From: Telmatospirillum sp.
Lineage (GTDB): Bacteria > Pseudomonadota > Alphaproteobacteria > CACIAM-22H2
Length of the DNA: 64,000 nt
Assembly (NCBI GenBank): GCA_020248985.1
Contig: JADCGL010000008.1
Location: forward strand, 1-64,000
Reading direction: 5' to 3'
Shown here: piece by piece, positions 33,798 to 43,856 of the stretch
How the letters are laid out: each line of letters starts with the position of its first letter
How positions within the stretch are numbered: the stretch's first letter is position 1
The notes under the pieces: generated by a model
The model's database searches: none
What the model was told of the DNA's origin: nothing
What the model saw: only the letters and a program-made list of their open reading frames with translations
Translations under genes and position numbers: made by a program

Positions 33798-34270
33798 TGG
33801 CCAGCGACAACGGCACCCAACATTCGTTTCCGCGCGGACCGCTGCTGGGTTTGGCAGCTGTCCTGGGCCTTGCGGTCTGTTTTGCGACGTTCTCGACCAT
33901 GACGGGGGTCGGTCGGGTCGAAGCGCAATCGGCCGCATCGTCCAACGCCACGAGCCGCGATCTCTTTTTCTACGATCGCGACGACGGCGGCGTGACGGTG
34001 GCGGACGCCAATGGCGGGGCCGTGATCGCGCAGTTCGAACCGGCCACAAACGGGTTCCTGCGTTCGACCGTGCGCGGGCTTGTGCGCGAACGCAAACGCC
34101 GCGACCTCGGGCCCGAAACGCCGTTCCGCATCTCGATGGAGCCGGACGGCCGTTTGCTTCTGACCGACCCCGCCACGAACCGCACGGTCGACCTGCGCGC
34201 GTTCGGGCCGACCAATCTCGACGTCTTCGCGCGTCTGCTGCCCGACCGGGCGGTGGCCGCACTTCGCTGA
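33794..34270 (+). CDS. puhC: Photosynthetic complex assembly protein PuhC
   Basis: 158 residues: one N-terminal membrane helix (about 15-37, [24 protein letters not shown]) and a periplasmic domain with [21 protein letters not shown] and [27 protein letters not shown], hallmarks of PuhC. Needed for normal reaction centre/LH1 levels in Rhodobacter. Two ATGs are adjacent at the start; either could be used. Confidence 0.92.
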   Translation: MMASDNGTQHSFPRGPLLGLAAVLGLAVCFATFSTMTGVGRVEAQSAASSNATSRDLFFYDRDDGGVTVADANGGAVIAQFEPATNGFLRSTVRGLVRERKRRDLGPETPFRISMEPDGRLLLTDPATNRTVDLRAFGPTNLDVFARLLPDRAVAALR

Positions 34271-34295
34271 AACTCATTCACGGGAGGGGGTTCCC

Positions 34296-35363
34296 ATGAC
34301 TGCTGCAATTGCCGCCGATTTGGCGCCGAACCATTCGACCGAGCGCGCCAAGGTCAGCACGATGCTGACGCCGAATTTCTACCGCACCGACTATGCCGCG
34401 ATCGACGCGTTCGACGTCGAGCCGATTCGCGCCGAGTGGAATGCGCTGATGAAGGAATTCAGCGACGACAAAAACGGCGACCATTTCGACCGCGACGAAG
34501 GATTCGGGCGCGAAGTGACCGAACTGCCGCCGGCCCTCAAGGAAGAATTCATCGAATTCCTGATCAGCTCCTGCACGTCGGAATTCTCGGGCTGCGTGCT
34601 CTATGCCGAACTCAAGCGCCGCGCCAAGAACCCCGACATGGCAGACCTGTTCGGCTACATGGCGCGCGACGAATCGCGGCACGCCAATTTCATCAACCAG
34701 TCGCTCAAGGATTTCGGCCTTGGCGTCGATCTCGGGTTCCTCAAGCAGGCCAAGAAATACAAGTATTTCGCGCCCAAATTCATCATGTACGCGACGTACC
34801 TGTCCGAGAAAATCGGCTATGCGCGCTACATCACGATCCATCGCGAGCTCGAGCGCCATCCCGAGCGCCGCTTCCATCCGATCTTCAAATGGTTCGAACA
34901 GTGGTGCAACGACGAGTACCGCCACGGCGAAGCGTTTGCGCTGATGATGAGTGCGAAGCCCGAGCTGCTGCAGGGCCGCAACAAATTGTGGATCCGCTTC
35001 TTCCTGCTGGCGGTCTACGCCACCATGTTCGTGCGCGACCATACGCGGCCCGAACTGCACAAGGCGTTCGGGCTCGACCCGACCGAATACGACTTCCAGG
35101 TCTTCCGCATCACGTCGGAATGCACGAAGCAGATCTTCCCCTTCACGCTCGATATCGACCATCCGGCTTTCCGCGCCGGGCTCGAGCGGCTGTGCCGCCT
35201 GCAGACGGCGGTTGACGCCGCGAAAGCCGAGGGCGGCGTGATGGGTATGGTCAAGCGTGCGGGCTGCGCCGTCGCCGCGGTCGCGACGTTTGCCGGGCTC
35301 TACATGCTGCCCGTCGTGCGCCACGCCAAGCTGCCGCAGGTCCGCATGCAGGCCGTGTGGTAA
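34296..35363 (+). CDS. acsF: Oxygen-dependent Mg-protoporphyrin monomethyl ester cyclase AcsF
   Basis: 355-residue di-iron enzyme that forms ring E using O2. Iron-ligand motifs: [26 protein letters not shown] with ESRHANF, and [14 protein letters not shown]. The C-terminal hydrophobic segment ([17 protein letters not shown]) is present as in proteobacterial AcsF. It is the only cyclase seen; the anaerobic radical-SAM cyclase bchE is not in the window. Ribosome site GGGAGGGGG precedes the ATG. Confidence 0.96.
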   Translation: MTAAIAADLAPNHSTERAKVSTMLTPNFYRTDYAAIDAFDVEPIRAEWNALMKEFSDDKNGDHFDRDEGFGREVTELPPALKEEFIEFLISSCTSEFSGCVLYAELKRRAKNPDMADLFGYMARDESRHANFINQSLKDFGLGVDLGFLKQAKKYKYFAPKFIMYATYLSEKIGYARYITIHRELERHPERRFHPIFKWFEQWCNDEYRHGEAFALMMSAKPELLQGRNKLWIRFFLLAVYATMFVRDHTRPELHKAFGLDPTEYDFQVFRITSECTKQIFPFTLDIDHPAFRAGLERLCRLQTAVDAAKAEGGVMGMVKRAGCAVAAVATFAGLYMLPVVRHAKLPQVRMQAVW

Positions 35364-35371
35364 GCGCGCCG

Positions 35372-36301
35372 ATGTTCGATTACGTCGCACCCGTGCTGTT
35401 CGTGTTGCTGGCCTGGTGGTTCAGCACGGGTGCGATCTTCTATCTCGACGGCCTGCCGCGCCGCACGTTTCGCTACAGCATGGCCGGCATGACCGGCATT
35501 CTGGTTGCGGCTTTGTGGGGCCTGTCGGCCACCGCTGCCGACGTCTCGAGCAGCGGCGCCTATATCGCCTTTGCCTGCGCCCTTGCCGTTTGGGGCTGGC
35601 AGGAAATGGGATTCCTGATGGGGTTCGTCACGGGCCCGCGGCGCGCGGCGTGCCCGCCCGGCATTGGTGCGGGCAAGCGCTTTTCGCTCGCCGTCGAAAC
35701 CATCCTGTTCCACGAGTTGGCTCTCGCCGTCTCCGGCCTTGCGGTTTTGGCGATGACCTGGGGCGGGGACAACCAGATCGGCACCTTGACGTTCCTGGCG
35801 CTGTGGACGATGCGCCTCAGCACCAAGCTCAATCTGTTTTTGGGCGTGCCGAACCTCAGCGAAGAGGTTCTGCCTGCGCATCTTGCCTATCTCGCAAGCT
35901 ATTTCGCCAAACGGCCGATGAACCTTTTCTTCCCGGTTTCGGTCACGCTGGCGACGACGGCAACCGGTTTCGCCTGGGGGGCGGTATCGGCATTGCCGGG
36001 GGGCGCACCCGAACTCGCGGGTGCCGTTCTCATCGCGACGATCCTGACGCTGGGCGTGCTGGAACATTGGTTCCTCGTCGTCCCGCTGCCGGTCAACGCG
36101 ATCTGGAAATGGGGGCTGCGTTCGCGCGCTGCGAACGACGGCAAAGAAGCCGCCGCACGTCCGGTTTTCGGGCTTGCGTCGGGCAGGGGCGATCTCCGTC
36201 TGCAATTGGCTCCGGCCATCGCGGCGAGACGCATGGTGCGACCGATCGGAGAATTGCTCGCGCCCGGGGTGGATGTGTCCATAAAACGGAGGCCGTCATG
36301 A
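35372..36301 (+). CDS. puhE: Photosynthetic complex assembly protein PuhE
   Basis: 309-residue DUF3623-type membrane protein with about seven or eight helices ([97 protein letters not shown]). The ATG at 35372 is preferred to a GTG at 35357 inside the acsF stop. A soluble tail of about 60 residues follows the last helix and overlaps the hemA start by 4 nt. Known role: modulating bacteriochlorophyll synthesis during complex assembly. Confidence 0.9.
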   Translation: MFDYVAPVLFVLLAWWFSTGAIFYLDGLPRRTFRYSMAGMTGILVAALWGLSATAADVSSSGAYIAFACALAVWGWQEMGFLMGFVTGPRRAACPPGIGAGKRFSLAVETILFHELALAVSGLAVLAMTWGGDNQIGTLTFLALWTMRLSTKLNLFLGVPNLSEEVLPAHLAYLASYFAKRPMNLFFPVSVTLATTATGFAWGAVSALPGGAPELAGAVLIATILTLGVLEHWFLVVPLPVNAIWKWGLRSRAANDGKEAAARPVFGLASGRGDLRLQLAPAIAARRMVRPIGELLAPGVDVSIKRRPS

Positions 36302-37509
36302 ACTACGAAAAATTCTTCGCTCAGAAACTCGATGGTCTTCGCAAGGAGGGCCGCTACCGCGTATTCACCGATCTCGAGCGCCATCGCGGCGACTTCCCGC
36401 GCGCCACGCATTTCGGCGAACACGAGCAAGCGCCGATCACCGTGTGGTGCTCGAACGACTATCTCGGCATGGGCCAGAACCCGCTCGTGGTGGGCGCCAT
36501 GCACGAAGCACTCGACCGTTGCGGTGCGGGTGCCGGCGGGACGCGCAACATCTCGGGCAACAACCACTACCATGTGCTGCTCGAGCAGGAACTCGCCGAC
36601 CTGCACGGCAAGGAAGCGTCGCTGCTGTTCACCTCGGGCTACGTGTCGAACTGGGCCTCGCTCAGCACGCTTGCGGCCGGCATTCCGAACTGCATCGTGC
36701 TGTCGGACTCGGAAAACCACGCGTCGATGATCGAGGGCATTCGCCACAGCGGGGCCGAGAAGCGCATCTTCAGGCACAACGATCCGCAGGATCTCGCGCG
36801 CAAGCTCGCCGATCTCGATCCTGCGCGCCCGAAACTCGTCGCGTTCGAATCCGTCTATTCGATGGACGGCGATATCGCCCCCATCGCGGAACTCTGCGAC
36901 GTCGCCGACGCGCACAACGCGATGACGTATCTCGACGAGGTGCATGCGGTCGGCCTCTACGGTCCGCGCGGCGGCGGCATTGCCGATCGCGAAGGCCTCA
37001 GCCATCGCCTCACCGTGATCGAAGGCACGCTCGGCAAGGCTTTCGGCGTGCTCGGCGGCTACATTGCGGCCTCGGCCAATCTCGTCGATTTCATCCGCAG
37101 CTACGCCTCGGGCTTCATCTTCACGACGTCGCTGCCGCCGGCTGTGGCGGCGGGGGCTCTTGCCAGCATCAAGCATCTCAAGACCAGTTCGGCCGAGCGC
37201 GAGCGCCAGCAGGCGGTCGTGCGCAAGGTGCGCGCGCGCCTGACGGCGGCGGGCATTCCCGTGCTGGCCAACAACAGCCATATCGTGCCGGTGATGGTGG
37301 GCGATCCCGTGCAGTGCAAGCGCATCAGCGACGAACTCCTCACCGAATACGGCATCTATGTACAGCCGATCAACTACCCGACCGTGCCGCGCGGCACCGA
37401 GCGCCTGCGCGTCACGCCGTCGCCGCTGCACACCGACGCCGACATCGACCATCTGGTCGCCTCGCTCTCGGCGATCTGGGGCAGGCTCGAACTCAAACGC
37501 GCCGCCTGA
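36298..37509 (+). CDS. hemA: 5-aminolevulinate synthase HemA
   Basis: 403-residue PLP enzyme condensing glycine and succinyl-CoA, the first step of tetrapyrrole synthesis in alphaproteobacteria. PLP lysine in [15 protein letters not shown] (Lys247); [15 protein letters not shown] binds the cofactor. Ends [22 protein letters not shown] overlap with puhE places substrate supply under photosynthetic control; another HemA may exist elsewhere. Confidence 0.97.
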   Translation: MNYEKFFAQKLDGLRKEGRYRVFTDLERHRGDFPRATHFGEHEQAPITVWCSNDYLGMGQNPLVVGAMHEALDRCGAGAGGTRNISGNNHYHVLLEQELADLHGKEASLLFTSGYVSNWASLSTLAAGIPNCIVLSDSENHASMIEGIRHSGAEKRIFRHNDPQDLARKLADLDPARPKLVAFESVYSMDGDIAPIAELCDVADAHNAMTYLDEVHAVGLYGPRGGGIADREGLSHRLTVIEGTLGKAFGVLGGYIAASANLVDFIRSYASGFIFTTSLPPAVAAGALASIKHLKTSSAERERQQAVVRKVRARLTAAGIPVLANNSHIVPVMVGDPVQCKRISDELLTEYGIYVQPINYPTVPRGTERLRVTPSPLHTDADIDHLVASLSAIWGRLELKRAA

Positions 37510-37553
37510 AGCGCGACGTCGCCGCAAAACAAAAAAGCTTGGGGGAGGGCGCT

Positions 37554-39479
37554 ATGGGGAATACGCAAACGACCACGCCGCTGCTGGACAAGATCCGCGT
37601 GCCCGCCGACGTGCGGGCCCTTTCGACGGCCGAGTTGGGGGACTTGGCCGTCGAACTGCGCGCCGAAACGGTTTCGGCCGTTTCGACGACGGGCGGGCAT
37701 CTCGGCGCCAGTCTGGGCGTGGTCGAGCTCACCGTGGCCCTTCACCATGTTTTCGACACGCCCGAGGACAAGCTGATCTGGGACGTGGGCCACCAGGCCT
37801 ATCCGCACAAGATCCTGACCGGGCGGCGCGACCGAATTCGCACCTTGCGCCAGGGCGGCGGCCTGTCGGGATTCACCAAGCGCAGCGAAAGCGAATACGA
37901 TCCTTTCGGCGCCGCACACTCCTCGACCTCGATCTCGGCGGGCCTGGGCATGGCCGTGGCGCGCGATCTCGAGGGGCGCGACAACAATGTCGTGTGCGTG
38001 ATCGGCGACGGGGCGATGTCGGCGGGCATGGCCTACGAGGCCATGAACAATGCGGGGGCGATGAAGTCGCGCCTGATCGTGATCCTCAACGACAACGACA
38101 TGTCGATCGCGCCGCCGGTGGGGGCGATGAGTGCCTATCTCTCGCGCCTCATGTCGTCGCCGGGCTTCGTGCATTTGCGCGAGTTGGGAAAGCAGTTTGC
38201 CGCCCAATTGCCGCGCTCGATGCACGTGGCCGCTCGCCGCGTGGACACCTATGCGCGCGGCATGGCGACCGGCGGCACGCTGTTCGAGGAAATGGGCTTT
38301 TACTATCTGGGCCCCATCGACGGGCACAATCTCGAGCATCTGTTGCCGGTACTTAGAAATGCGCGCGATTCCGAGCGTAACGGGCCGGTGCTGATCCATG
38401 TCGTCACGCAGAAGGGCAAGGGCTATGCGCCCGCCGAAGCGGCCGCCGACAAGTACCACGGCGTGGGCAAGTTCGACGTTTTGACCGGCACGCTCGCCCC
38501 CGTCAAAACCAATGCGCCGAGCTACACGAAGGTGTTCGGCGATGCGCTGGTGGCCGAGGCCGAGCGCGACGAAAAGATCGTCGCCGTCACGGCTGCGATG
38601 CCGACGGGCACGGGGCTCGATGCGTTCCAGCGCCGCTTTCCGTCGCGCTGCTTCGATGTCGGCATTGCCGAGCAGCACGCGGTGACGTTTGCGGCAGGTC
38701 TTGCGTGCGAAGGCTTCAAGCCGGTCGTGGCGATCTATTCGACCTTCCTGCAGCGTGCCTACGACCAGATCGTGCACGACGTGGCGCTGCAGCGCTTGCC
38801 CGTGCGCTTTGCGATCGACCGTGCGGGCCTCGTGGGCGCCGACGGGCCAACGCATGCGGGTTCGTTCGATATCGGCTATTTGGCGTCGCTGCCGGACTTC
38901 GTCGTGATGGCGGCGGCGGACGAGGCTGAGCTCGTGCACATGGTCGCAACGGCGGCTTCCATCGACGACCGGCCGTCGGCCGTGCGCTATCCGCGCGGCG
39001 AAGGCGTGGGCGTGGACATGCCCGAACGCGGCGTGCCGCTCGAGATCGGGCGCGGCCGCGTGCTGCGCGAGGGCAACACGATCGCTATCCTGTCCTTCGG
39101 CACGCGCTTGTCCGAGTGTCTCAAGGCCGCCGACGAATTGGCCGCGCGCGGCCTGTCCGCGACGGTTGCCGACGCGCGCTTTGCCAAGCCCCTCGATCGC
39201 GATTTGCTGGGGCGTCTGGCACGCGGGCACGAGATGCTCGTGACGGTCGAAGAGGGGGCGGTTGGCGGCTTCGGCAGCCAGGTGCTGCACGCGATGGCCG
39301 AAGACGGGCTGCTCGATCGCGGCCTCAAGGTGCGCAGTCTCGCTTTGCCCGACCGATTCATCGACCATGATTCGCCGCAGAAGATGTATGATGCGGCCGG
39401 TCTCAATGCGTCCCAGATCGTCGCGACGATCTTGACGGCGTTGGACCGCGATGCGCGCGGGCTTTTGCATCGAGCTTAG
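37554..39479 (+). CDS. dxs: 1-deoxy-D-xylulose-5-phosphate synthase
   Basis: 641-residue thiamine diphosphate enzyme from pyruvate and glyceraldehyde 3-phosphate, first step of the MEP pathway. [30 protein letters not shown] and the ThDP motif [16 protein letters not shown] (151-166) are clear; the pyrimidine-domain end has [10 protein letters not shown]-like [17 protein letters not shown]. Ribosome site GGGGGAGGG lies just before the ATG. In this operon it supplies isoprenoids for carotenoids and the phytyl tail. Confidence 0.95.
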   Translation: MGNTQTTTPLLDKIRVPADVRALSTAELGDLAVELRAETVSAVSTTGGHLGASLGVVELTVALHHVFDTPEDKLIWDVGHQAYPHKILTGRRDRIRTLRQGGGLSGFTKRSESEYDPFGAAHSSTSISAGLGMAVARDLEGRDNNVVCVIGDGAMSAGMAYEAMNNAGAMKSRLIVILNDNDMSIAPPVGAMSAYLSRLMSSPGFVHLRELGKQFAAQLPRSMHVAARRVDTYARGMATGGTLFEEMGFYYLGPIDGHNLEHLLPVLRNARDSERNGPVLIHVVTQKGKGYAPAEAAADKYHGVGKFDVLTGTLAPVKTNAPSYTKVFGDALVAEAERDEKIVAVTAAMPTGTGLDAFQRRFPSRCFDVGIAEQHAVTFAAGLACEGFKPVVAIYSTFLQRAYDQIVHDVALQRLPVRFAIDRAGLVGADGPTHAGSFDIGYLASLPDFVVMAAADEAELVHMVATAASIDDRPSAVRYPRGEGVGVDMPERGVPLEIGRGRVLREGNTIAILSFGTRLSECLKAADELAARGLSATVADARFAKPLDRDLLGRLARGHEMLVTVEEGAVGGFGSQVLHAMAEDGLLDRGLKVRSLALPDRFIDHDSPQKMYDAAGLNASQIVATILTALDRDARGLLHRA

Positions 39480-39499
39480 GCGGGGACAAGGGCGGCGGC

Positions 39500-40030
39500 G
39501 TGGCCGCACACCTGCCGCCACACACGGGAGCGGCAAGGGTGGAACCTGCGACGGCATCGGACTATCTCGCCCTGGCGGTGTTCGCCGGCCTGTGTTTTGC
39601 CGCCGCCTTGTCGGGTGCGTTTTTCCGCCCCGGCCCGTGGTACGAAACGCTCGCAAAACCGCGTTGGCGCCCGCCCAATTGGCTGTTTGGGCCGGCATGG
39701 CTCGTGCTGTTCTGCCTGATCGCGACGGCCGCGTGGCGTGTGTGGCGGGTTGCCGGCTTCGAGGAAGGCAGCCTTGCGATGGCCGTCTTCGGCGTGCAGC
39801 TCGTGTTCAACGCGGCATGGTCGGCGCTGTTTTTCGGCGCCCGGCGCATGGATTGGGCCTTCTGGAATCTTGCGGCCCTGTGGCTGTCGATCCTGGCGAT
39901 GATCGTGGCCTATGCGCCGCACGATGCGACGGCCGCCTGGATGATGGTGCCGTATCTTGCCTGGGTCACCTTTGCAGGGGCCCTCAATCGCGCCATGTGG
40001 CAGCTCAATCCAGCCTACGCCCGCGCATAG
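39500..40030 (+). CDS. Second TspO/MBR family protein
   Basis: Up to 176 residues; five helices with family motifs WYETLAKPRWRPPNWLFGPAWLVLFCLIATAAWRVW, FNAAWSALFFGARRMDWAFWNLAALWLSILAMI and VPYLAWVTFAGALNRAMWQLNP. Starts are GTG at 39500 or, more like the family length, GTG at 39539. It is only moderately similar to the tspO product at 15473-15982 and closes the superoperon. A tetrapyrrole-binding or oxygen-response role is expected from the family. Confidence 0.85.
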   Translation: MAAHLPPHTGAARVEPATASDYLALAVFAGLCFAAALSGAFFRPGPWYETLAKPRWRPPNWLFGPAWLVLFCLIATAAWRVWRVAGFEEGSLAMAVFGVQLVFNAAWSALFFGARRMDWAFWNLAALWLSILAMIVAYAPHDATAAWMMVPYLAWVTFAGALNRAMWQLNPAYARA

Positions 40031-40044
40031 CCCAGCGAATAGAT

Positions 40045-40074
40045 GGACCTGCCCTGCAATTGAGCGTAAGGTCC
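40045..40074 (+). other. Weak hairpin after the second tspO
   Basis: GGACCT (40045-40050) can pair with AGGTCC (40069-40074) across an 18-nt loop. It may help end the superoperon transcript but lacks a T-run. The rest of 40031-40165 shows nothing I can name. Confidence 0.25.
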
Positions 40075-40165
40075 GCCCACTGACGGAATGCCGTTCGTTC
40101 GCAGCGCCGTCGGCTGAGAGAGACGTGTACTCCCGCCCTTATCGTCACGCGAGGAGATGCGTCCC

Positions 40166-40255
40166 ATGAAAAGCTGGTTCATTCCGCCTGTCGTCGTTCC
40201 GGCCCTGCTGGTGCTGCTGGTTCTCGTCTATGCGGCCCTGCGCGCGCCGATCTGA
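40166..40255 (+). CDS. 29-residue single-helix membrane microprotein, unknown
   Basis: Short ORF with a good ribosome site (GAGGAG about 9 nt before the ATG). After MKSWFIPP almost all of it is one hydrophobic helix (about residues 8-25), ending in a short Arg-containing tail. No family recognised. It is the first of three small plus-strand ORFs at 40166-40807. Confidence 0.5.
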   Translation: MKSWFIPPVVVPALLVLLVLVYAALRAPI

Positions 40256-40289
40256 ATGCGCCCCACATTCCGCCACCCGGAGAAGTTCC

Positions 40290-40442
40290 ATGGCTAAAGG
40301 CCAGAAACGCAGCTCGCGCGAGCTGCGCAAACCCAAGGCCGCAAAAGCGGCGACGTCGAACGCAGCCGCACCGCGCGACGCACAGGCATTCCGCAACCGC
40401 AGCCCCGCCGGGGCCGCGATCGCCGACAAGAAAAAGGGCTGA
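40290..40442 (+). CDS. Small basic protein, conserved type, unknown
   Basis: 50 residues beginning MAKGQKRSSRELRKPKAAK, highly basic and probably disordered, ending in DKKKG. Similar short proteins starting MAKGQ-R-N-E-KKPK are common in alphaproteobacteria, function unknown to me. Ribosome site GGAG 8-9 nt before the ATG. Confidence 0.65.
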   Translation: MAKGQKRSSRELRKPKAAKAATSNAAAPRDAQAFRNRSPAGAAIADKKKG

Positions 40443-40450
40443 ACCGTCCC

Positions 40451-40807
40451 ATGCACCAGAACGTCCGATCGGGCCGCCGCAAGGCGATGCAGTATCTTGG
40501 CCGCATCGCGGGCACAGGCCAGCTGCAGCTCGACGCCACGCCAATGGGTCCGGCCAGCTACGATTTCGAGGGCTTCTTCAAGCCCGCGGGCGGGGTCGCA
40601 TGTGCGGGCGAAATCGAAGCGCCGACCGCCGTGCTGCAGGGCCTCCTTGGCCAGCGCAATGTGCGCCTCGTGACCAAATCGGGCCTCACGCTCGAGTTGC
40701 GCCTGTCGGCCAAGAAGCTCGGCCCCACGGCGCGTGTGGCGCATGTGGACGTGTCGGGCGATCTGCCGACCGATGCCGCTGCATGGCGCAGCGTCGGCGA
40801 CGAATAG
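40451..40807 (+). CDS. Conserved hypothetical protein (about 106-118 residues)
   Basis: Soluble beta-rich protein with DATPMGPASYDFEGFF, GEIEAPTAVLQGLLGQRNVRLVTKSGLTLELRLSAKKL and VAHVDVSGDLP. The pattern looks like small conserved proteins of unknown function in alphaproteobacteria, from memory. The start at 40451 or at 40487 (MQYLGRIAGTG) is open; the homology-like part begins at the second. Convergent with the glycosyltransferase, 4 nt between stops. Confidence 0.65.
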   Translation: MHQNVRSGRRKAMQYLGRIAGTGQLQLDATPMGPASYDFEGFFKPAGGVACAGEIEAPTAVLQGLLGQRNVRLVTKSGLTLELRLSAKKLGPTARVAHVDVSGDLPTDAAAWRSVGDE

Positions 40808-40811
40808 GCTC

Positions 40812-42050
40812 TCAGCGCAGCGATTCCGCCCACGCGATCTGCTGCGGAAGGCACACGCGCGTAAGGTCGTAGGTCTTGCACGCATGCGCGCGCGCGGCCG
40901 CCCCGAGCTCGCGCTGCAGATCGGGCCGTGCCAGCAGATCGGCCACCGTCGCAGCCAATTTTTCCACATCGAAAAAATCGACCAGCAGACCCGTTTTTCC
41001 GTGCACGATCGCCTCGCGCAGCGGGGCCGTGTCGCTCGCGACGATGGCGCAGCCCATGCTCATGGCTTCGAGCAGGCTCCAGCTCAGCACGAACGGATAT
41101 GTCAGATAGACATGCGTGCGCGACAGCGCCAGCACGCGCATGAAATCGCCGTACGGCACGCGGCCGAGGAAATGCACGCGTACCCAGTCGGCATCCGAGA
41201 TGCGCGGGCGGACTTCTTCGACGAGCGCGTCTTTCCAGCTGCGCCCGTCGGCGCGCGGGGCCCCGTAGCTGACGCCGTCGCCGCCGACGATCACCACGCG
41301 CGCGTTCGGGCGCAAGGCAAGCAAGGCCGGCAGCGCCCGCAAAAAGATATGCGCGCCGCGATAGGGTTCGAGATCGCGCACGACGAACGTCACGATCTCG
41401 TCGCCCCGCGTCAGCGTGAGCGGCCCGTTTTTGGTCGTAAGGTCGAGCCGCACATCGGGATTCGGCACGAGCTTGTCGGTGTCGATTCCGTCATGGGCGA
41501 CCGTGATGCGGTTCGCAAATGCCGGCGGGAAGGTCGAGGCCTGCCATTGCGTGGGCGAGAGCCCGGAATCGGCGATCGAGAAATGCATGTCGTTGTTGAG
41601 ATTTTTCATGCGCAGGCGGCATGAAACGCTCGCATCGTGGGTCGAAAACTCGGGATCGAAATCGGTGTCGATGCCGTGCACGCGATAGTAGAACTCGCAA
41701 TAAATGCCGAGTTTGGCGTTGGGCCACACTTCTTTGAGGAACAGACTCTCGCCCCAGCCTGGGTGGGCCACGATCGCGTCGGGCTCGAAGCCGCGCGCCT
41801 TGAGCGCGCGCGCATTGTGGAAGGCGGCTTCCGCACGGATCGTTTTGGTTTCGAGATCGGCGACCCACGGATGCACGCCTTGCGTCGAGCCGCGCGCCGG
41901 GCGGTAGGAGTTCACGCGCAAACCGTCGAACTCGGTCATCGGCTCGGGCCGCATGGCCGTGGCTTCGACGTCGTGGCCGCGCCGTTTGAGCGCGGGGGCG
42001 AGATGGCGGAACTGGCCCGGGAAGTTCTGGTGGACGAACAGGAATCGCAT
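40812..42050 (-). CDS. Glycosyltransferase, family 4 (GT-B fold)
   Basis: 412 residues. N-terminal Rossmann half MRFLFVHQNFPGQFRHLAPALKRRGHDV; C-terminal half with nucleotide-sugar motifs FVVRDLEPYRGAHIFLRALPALL and the E-x7-E type segment SWSLLEAMSMGCAIVASDTAPLREAIVHGKTGLLVDFFD. Transfers a sugar to an unknown acceptor in the cytoplasm. It is downstream of the DegP gene on the same strand, 50 nt apart. Substrate cannot be told. Confidence 0.88.
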   Translation of the reverse strand: MRFLFVHQNFPGQFRHLAPALKRRGHDVEATAMRPEPMTEFDGLRVNSYRPARGSTQGVHPWVADLETKTIRAEAAFHNARALKARGFEPDAIVAHPGWGESLFLKEVWPNAKLGIYCEFYYRVHGIDTDFDPEFSTHDASVSCRLRMKNLNNDMHFSIADSGLSPTQWQASTFPPAFANRITVAHDGIDTDKLVPNPDVRLDLTTKNGPLTLTRGDEIVTFVVRDLEPYRGAHIFLRALPALLALRPNARVVIVGGDGVSYGAPRADGRSWKDALVEEVRPRISDADWVRVHFLGRVPYGDFMRVLALSRTHVYLTYPFVLSWSLLEAMSMGCAIVASDTAPLREAIVHGKTGLLVDFFDVEKLAATVADLLARPDLQRELGAAARAHACKTYDLTRVCLPQQIAWAESLR

Positions 42051-42100
42051 GGCAGGCCGAATCTAGCCCGCCGCTGCGATCCGATCTACGCTTTCGACCG

Positions 42101-43537
42101 CTAGCCGCGCACCGGCGGCACCGGCAAGGCCAGATAAAGCGGCTGGCCGTCGCGGCTCAAGAACAGAGCAATGCCCGGGCGTTGGTTCTGGCGCGCGGTG
42201 CGCAAGGCTGTGGCAAGGTCGTTGGGGCTTCGGATCTTCTGGCGATCTACTTCAAGCAGCACGTCGCCGGGCCGCAAGCCGGCTTGCTCGGCCATGCCGT
42301 CTTGGGCGATTTCGGCGACGATCGTTTCGCCTTGGCCACCACGCGCCAGGCGCAAGCCCAAGCCGGCCACCGGGGTTTGCGGCTCGGGTGCCGTCGCCGC
42401 CACGGGCGCTGCGTCCGCAGGGGCAGCACCCAGCGCAACGGTCGTTGCGATGCGATGCCCGTCCCGCCATACATCGAACGTGGCTTTGGTGCCCGAGGCA
42501 AGGTCGCCCACGCGCCGCGACAGGTCGCGCGGATCGCCGATGGCCGAACTGTCGAGCGCAAGGATCACGTCGCCGCGCCGCAAGCCCGCCTGGTCGGCGG
42601 GGCTGTTTTTCTGCACCGAGCCGATCAAGGCACCCTGCGCACTCGGCAGCTTGAGGGCTGCGGCCAGCGTTTCGTCGATGCCTTGCGTCTGCACGCCGAG
42701 CCAGGCGCGGTCGACGCTTCCGTGCGCGCGCAGCTGGTCCACGACCTTGCGAACGAGGTTCGACGGGATCGCAAAGCCGAGCCCGACCGAGCCGCCATTG
42801 GGCGAGAAGATCGCGGTGTTCATGCCGATGACCTTGCCGTCGCGTCCGAAGCTCGGGCCGCCGGAATTGCCTTGGTTGATCGCCGCGTCGATCTGCAGGA
42901 AATCGTCGTACGGACCCGCCCCGATGTCGCGCGCGCGCGCCGAGACGATGCCGGCCGTGACCGTGCCGCCGAGGCCGAACGGATTGCCGACCGCCAGTAC
43001 CCATTGGCCGATGCGTACCGCATCCGAATCGCCGAAGGCGACCGCAACCAGCGGCTTGGACGATTCGACCTTCAGGAGAGCGATGTCGGTGCGCGCATCC
43101 GCGCCGATGCGTTTGGCGGGCAGGCGCGTGCCGTCGGCGAACACGATCTGGATGGCGTCGGCGCGGCCCGCGACATGGTAGTTCGTGACGATATAGCCGC
43201 TCGGATCGATCACGAAGCCGGAGCCGAGTCCGCGCACGCGATGCGCCTGGCGCGAGCCTTGGCCGAAGAAGGGTGCCAGCGGCGTGCCGCGGAATTGCGG
43301 CGGCACGCCTGCCTCCTCGTCGACCTCAGTTGCCGTGACGGCGACCTGTACGACGGCGGGCGACACGGAAGCGGCAAGATCGCTGAAATCGGGCAGCGCT
43401 TGCAGGGCCCCAGCGGCTGCGGGGGCGACGTTCGGCGTTTGCGCGCGCGCCAGGATCGGCGACAGCGCGAGCAAAGCGACGAGCGAAACGGTCGCAAGGA
43501 TCGAAGCGCGCGTGGTGCGAAGTTTGGGCTGCGTCAT
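42101..43537 (-). CDS. Periplasmic DegP/HtrA-type serine protease
   Basis: 478 residues: signal peptide (about 1-32, ending ILARAQ), trypsin-like domain with triad His121 (TNYHV), Asp151 (RTDIALLKV) and Ser225 (NQGNSGGPSF), then two PDZ domains (about 285-370 and 390-475; GALIGSVQKNSPADQAGLRRGDVIL and AEQAGLRPGDVLLEV). Protein quality control in the cell envelope. The first PDZ-containing half resembles MucD/DegP. Confidence 0.92.
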   Translation of the reverse strand: MTQPKLRTTRASILATVSLVALLALSPILARAQTPNVAPAAAGALQALPDFSDLAASVSPAVVQVAVTATEVDEEAGVPPQFRGTPLAPFFGQGSRQAHRVRGLGSGFVIDPSGYIVTNYHVAGRADAIQIVFADGTRLPAKRIGADARTDIALLKVESSKPLVAVAFGDSDAVRIGQWVLAVGNPFGLGGTVTAGIVSARARDIGAGPYDDFLQIDAAINQGNSGGPSFGRDGKVIGMNTAIFSPNGGSVGLGFAIPSNLVRKVVDQLRAHGSVDRAWLGVQTQGIDETLAAALKLPSAQGALIGSVQKNSPADQAGLRRGDVILALDSSAIGDPRDLSRRVGDLASGTKATFDVWRDGHRIATTVALGAAPADAAPVAATAPEPQTPVAGLGLRLARGGQGETIVAEIAQDGMAEQAGLRPGDVLLEVDRQKIRSPNDLATALRTARQNQRPGIALFLSRDGQPLYLALPVPPVRG

Positions 43538-43624
43538 GATGCGTTCTCCTCGTTGGCGGATGCGGCCAACATGGTTCCAGATCGCGCGCAGATGATGGCG
43601 GGAACAAGGCTGCTTTTGGGCAAG

Positions 43625-43643
43625 CCGTTACGGGCTGTAACGG
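43625..43643. repeat. Dyad CCGTTAC-N5-GTAACGG
   Basis: A perfect 7-bp inverted repeat with 5-nt loop in the 319-bp gap between the DegP-like and LysR genes. It may be a protein site for the minus-strand protease promoter or a weak terminator of the tiny ORF at 43656-43745. Confidence 0.4.
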
Positions 43644-43655
43644 TGCCGCCGCTTT

Positions 43656-43745
43656 TCAGCCGGCAAAGCCGAGCCAACGCAGCAGCATGATCGTGGCCCC
43701 GATCAGGGCTGAACTCTTGAGAGCGATCAAAGCGGTGTCGGACAT
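43656..43745 (-). CDS. Possible 29-residue membrane microprotein
   Basis: Minus-strand ORF starting MSDTALIALKSS with a hydrophobic C-terminal helix ending LLRWLGFAG. No good ribosome site precedes it. Family unknown. It lies in an otherwise empty gap. Could be chance. Confidence 0.3.
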   Translation of the reverse strand: MSDTALIALKSSALIGATIMLLRWLGFAG

Positions 43746-43778
43746 AGCCGCGAGAATGATCGCGGCAACCGTGGGCCT

Positions 43779-43796
43779 GCAATTGAGGAAAATTGC
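43779..43796. promoter_or_regulatory. Predicted operator GCAATT-GAGGAA-AATTGC upstream of the LysR gene
   Basis: An 18-bp perfect dyad 61 bp before the LysR-type gene. Its 15-bp core AATTGAGGAAAATTG (43781-43795) occurs again unchanged at 45318-45332 ahead of siroheme synthase. LysR proteins bind T-N11-A dyads next to their own genes and target genes. Confidence 0.65.
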
Positions 43797-43856
43797 CGGT
43801 TGGGTTTCGAAAAACTAGACATGCGTTCGTCGCATCGACCCGCTAAAGTTCCATGC

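Noticed and set aside
40100-40165. CTGAGA-containing stretch resembling part of a thiamine riboswitch
   Set aside because: The other conserved TPP elements are missing and no thiamine gene follows.
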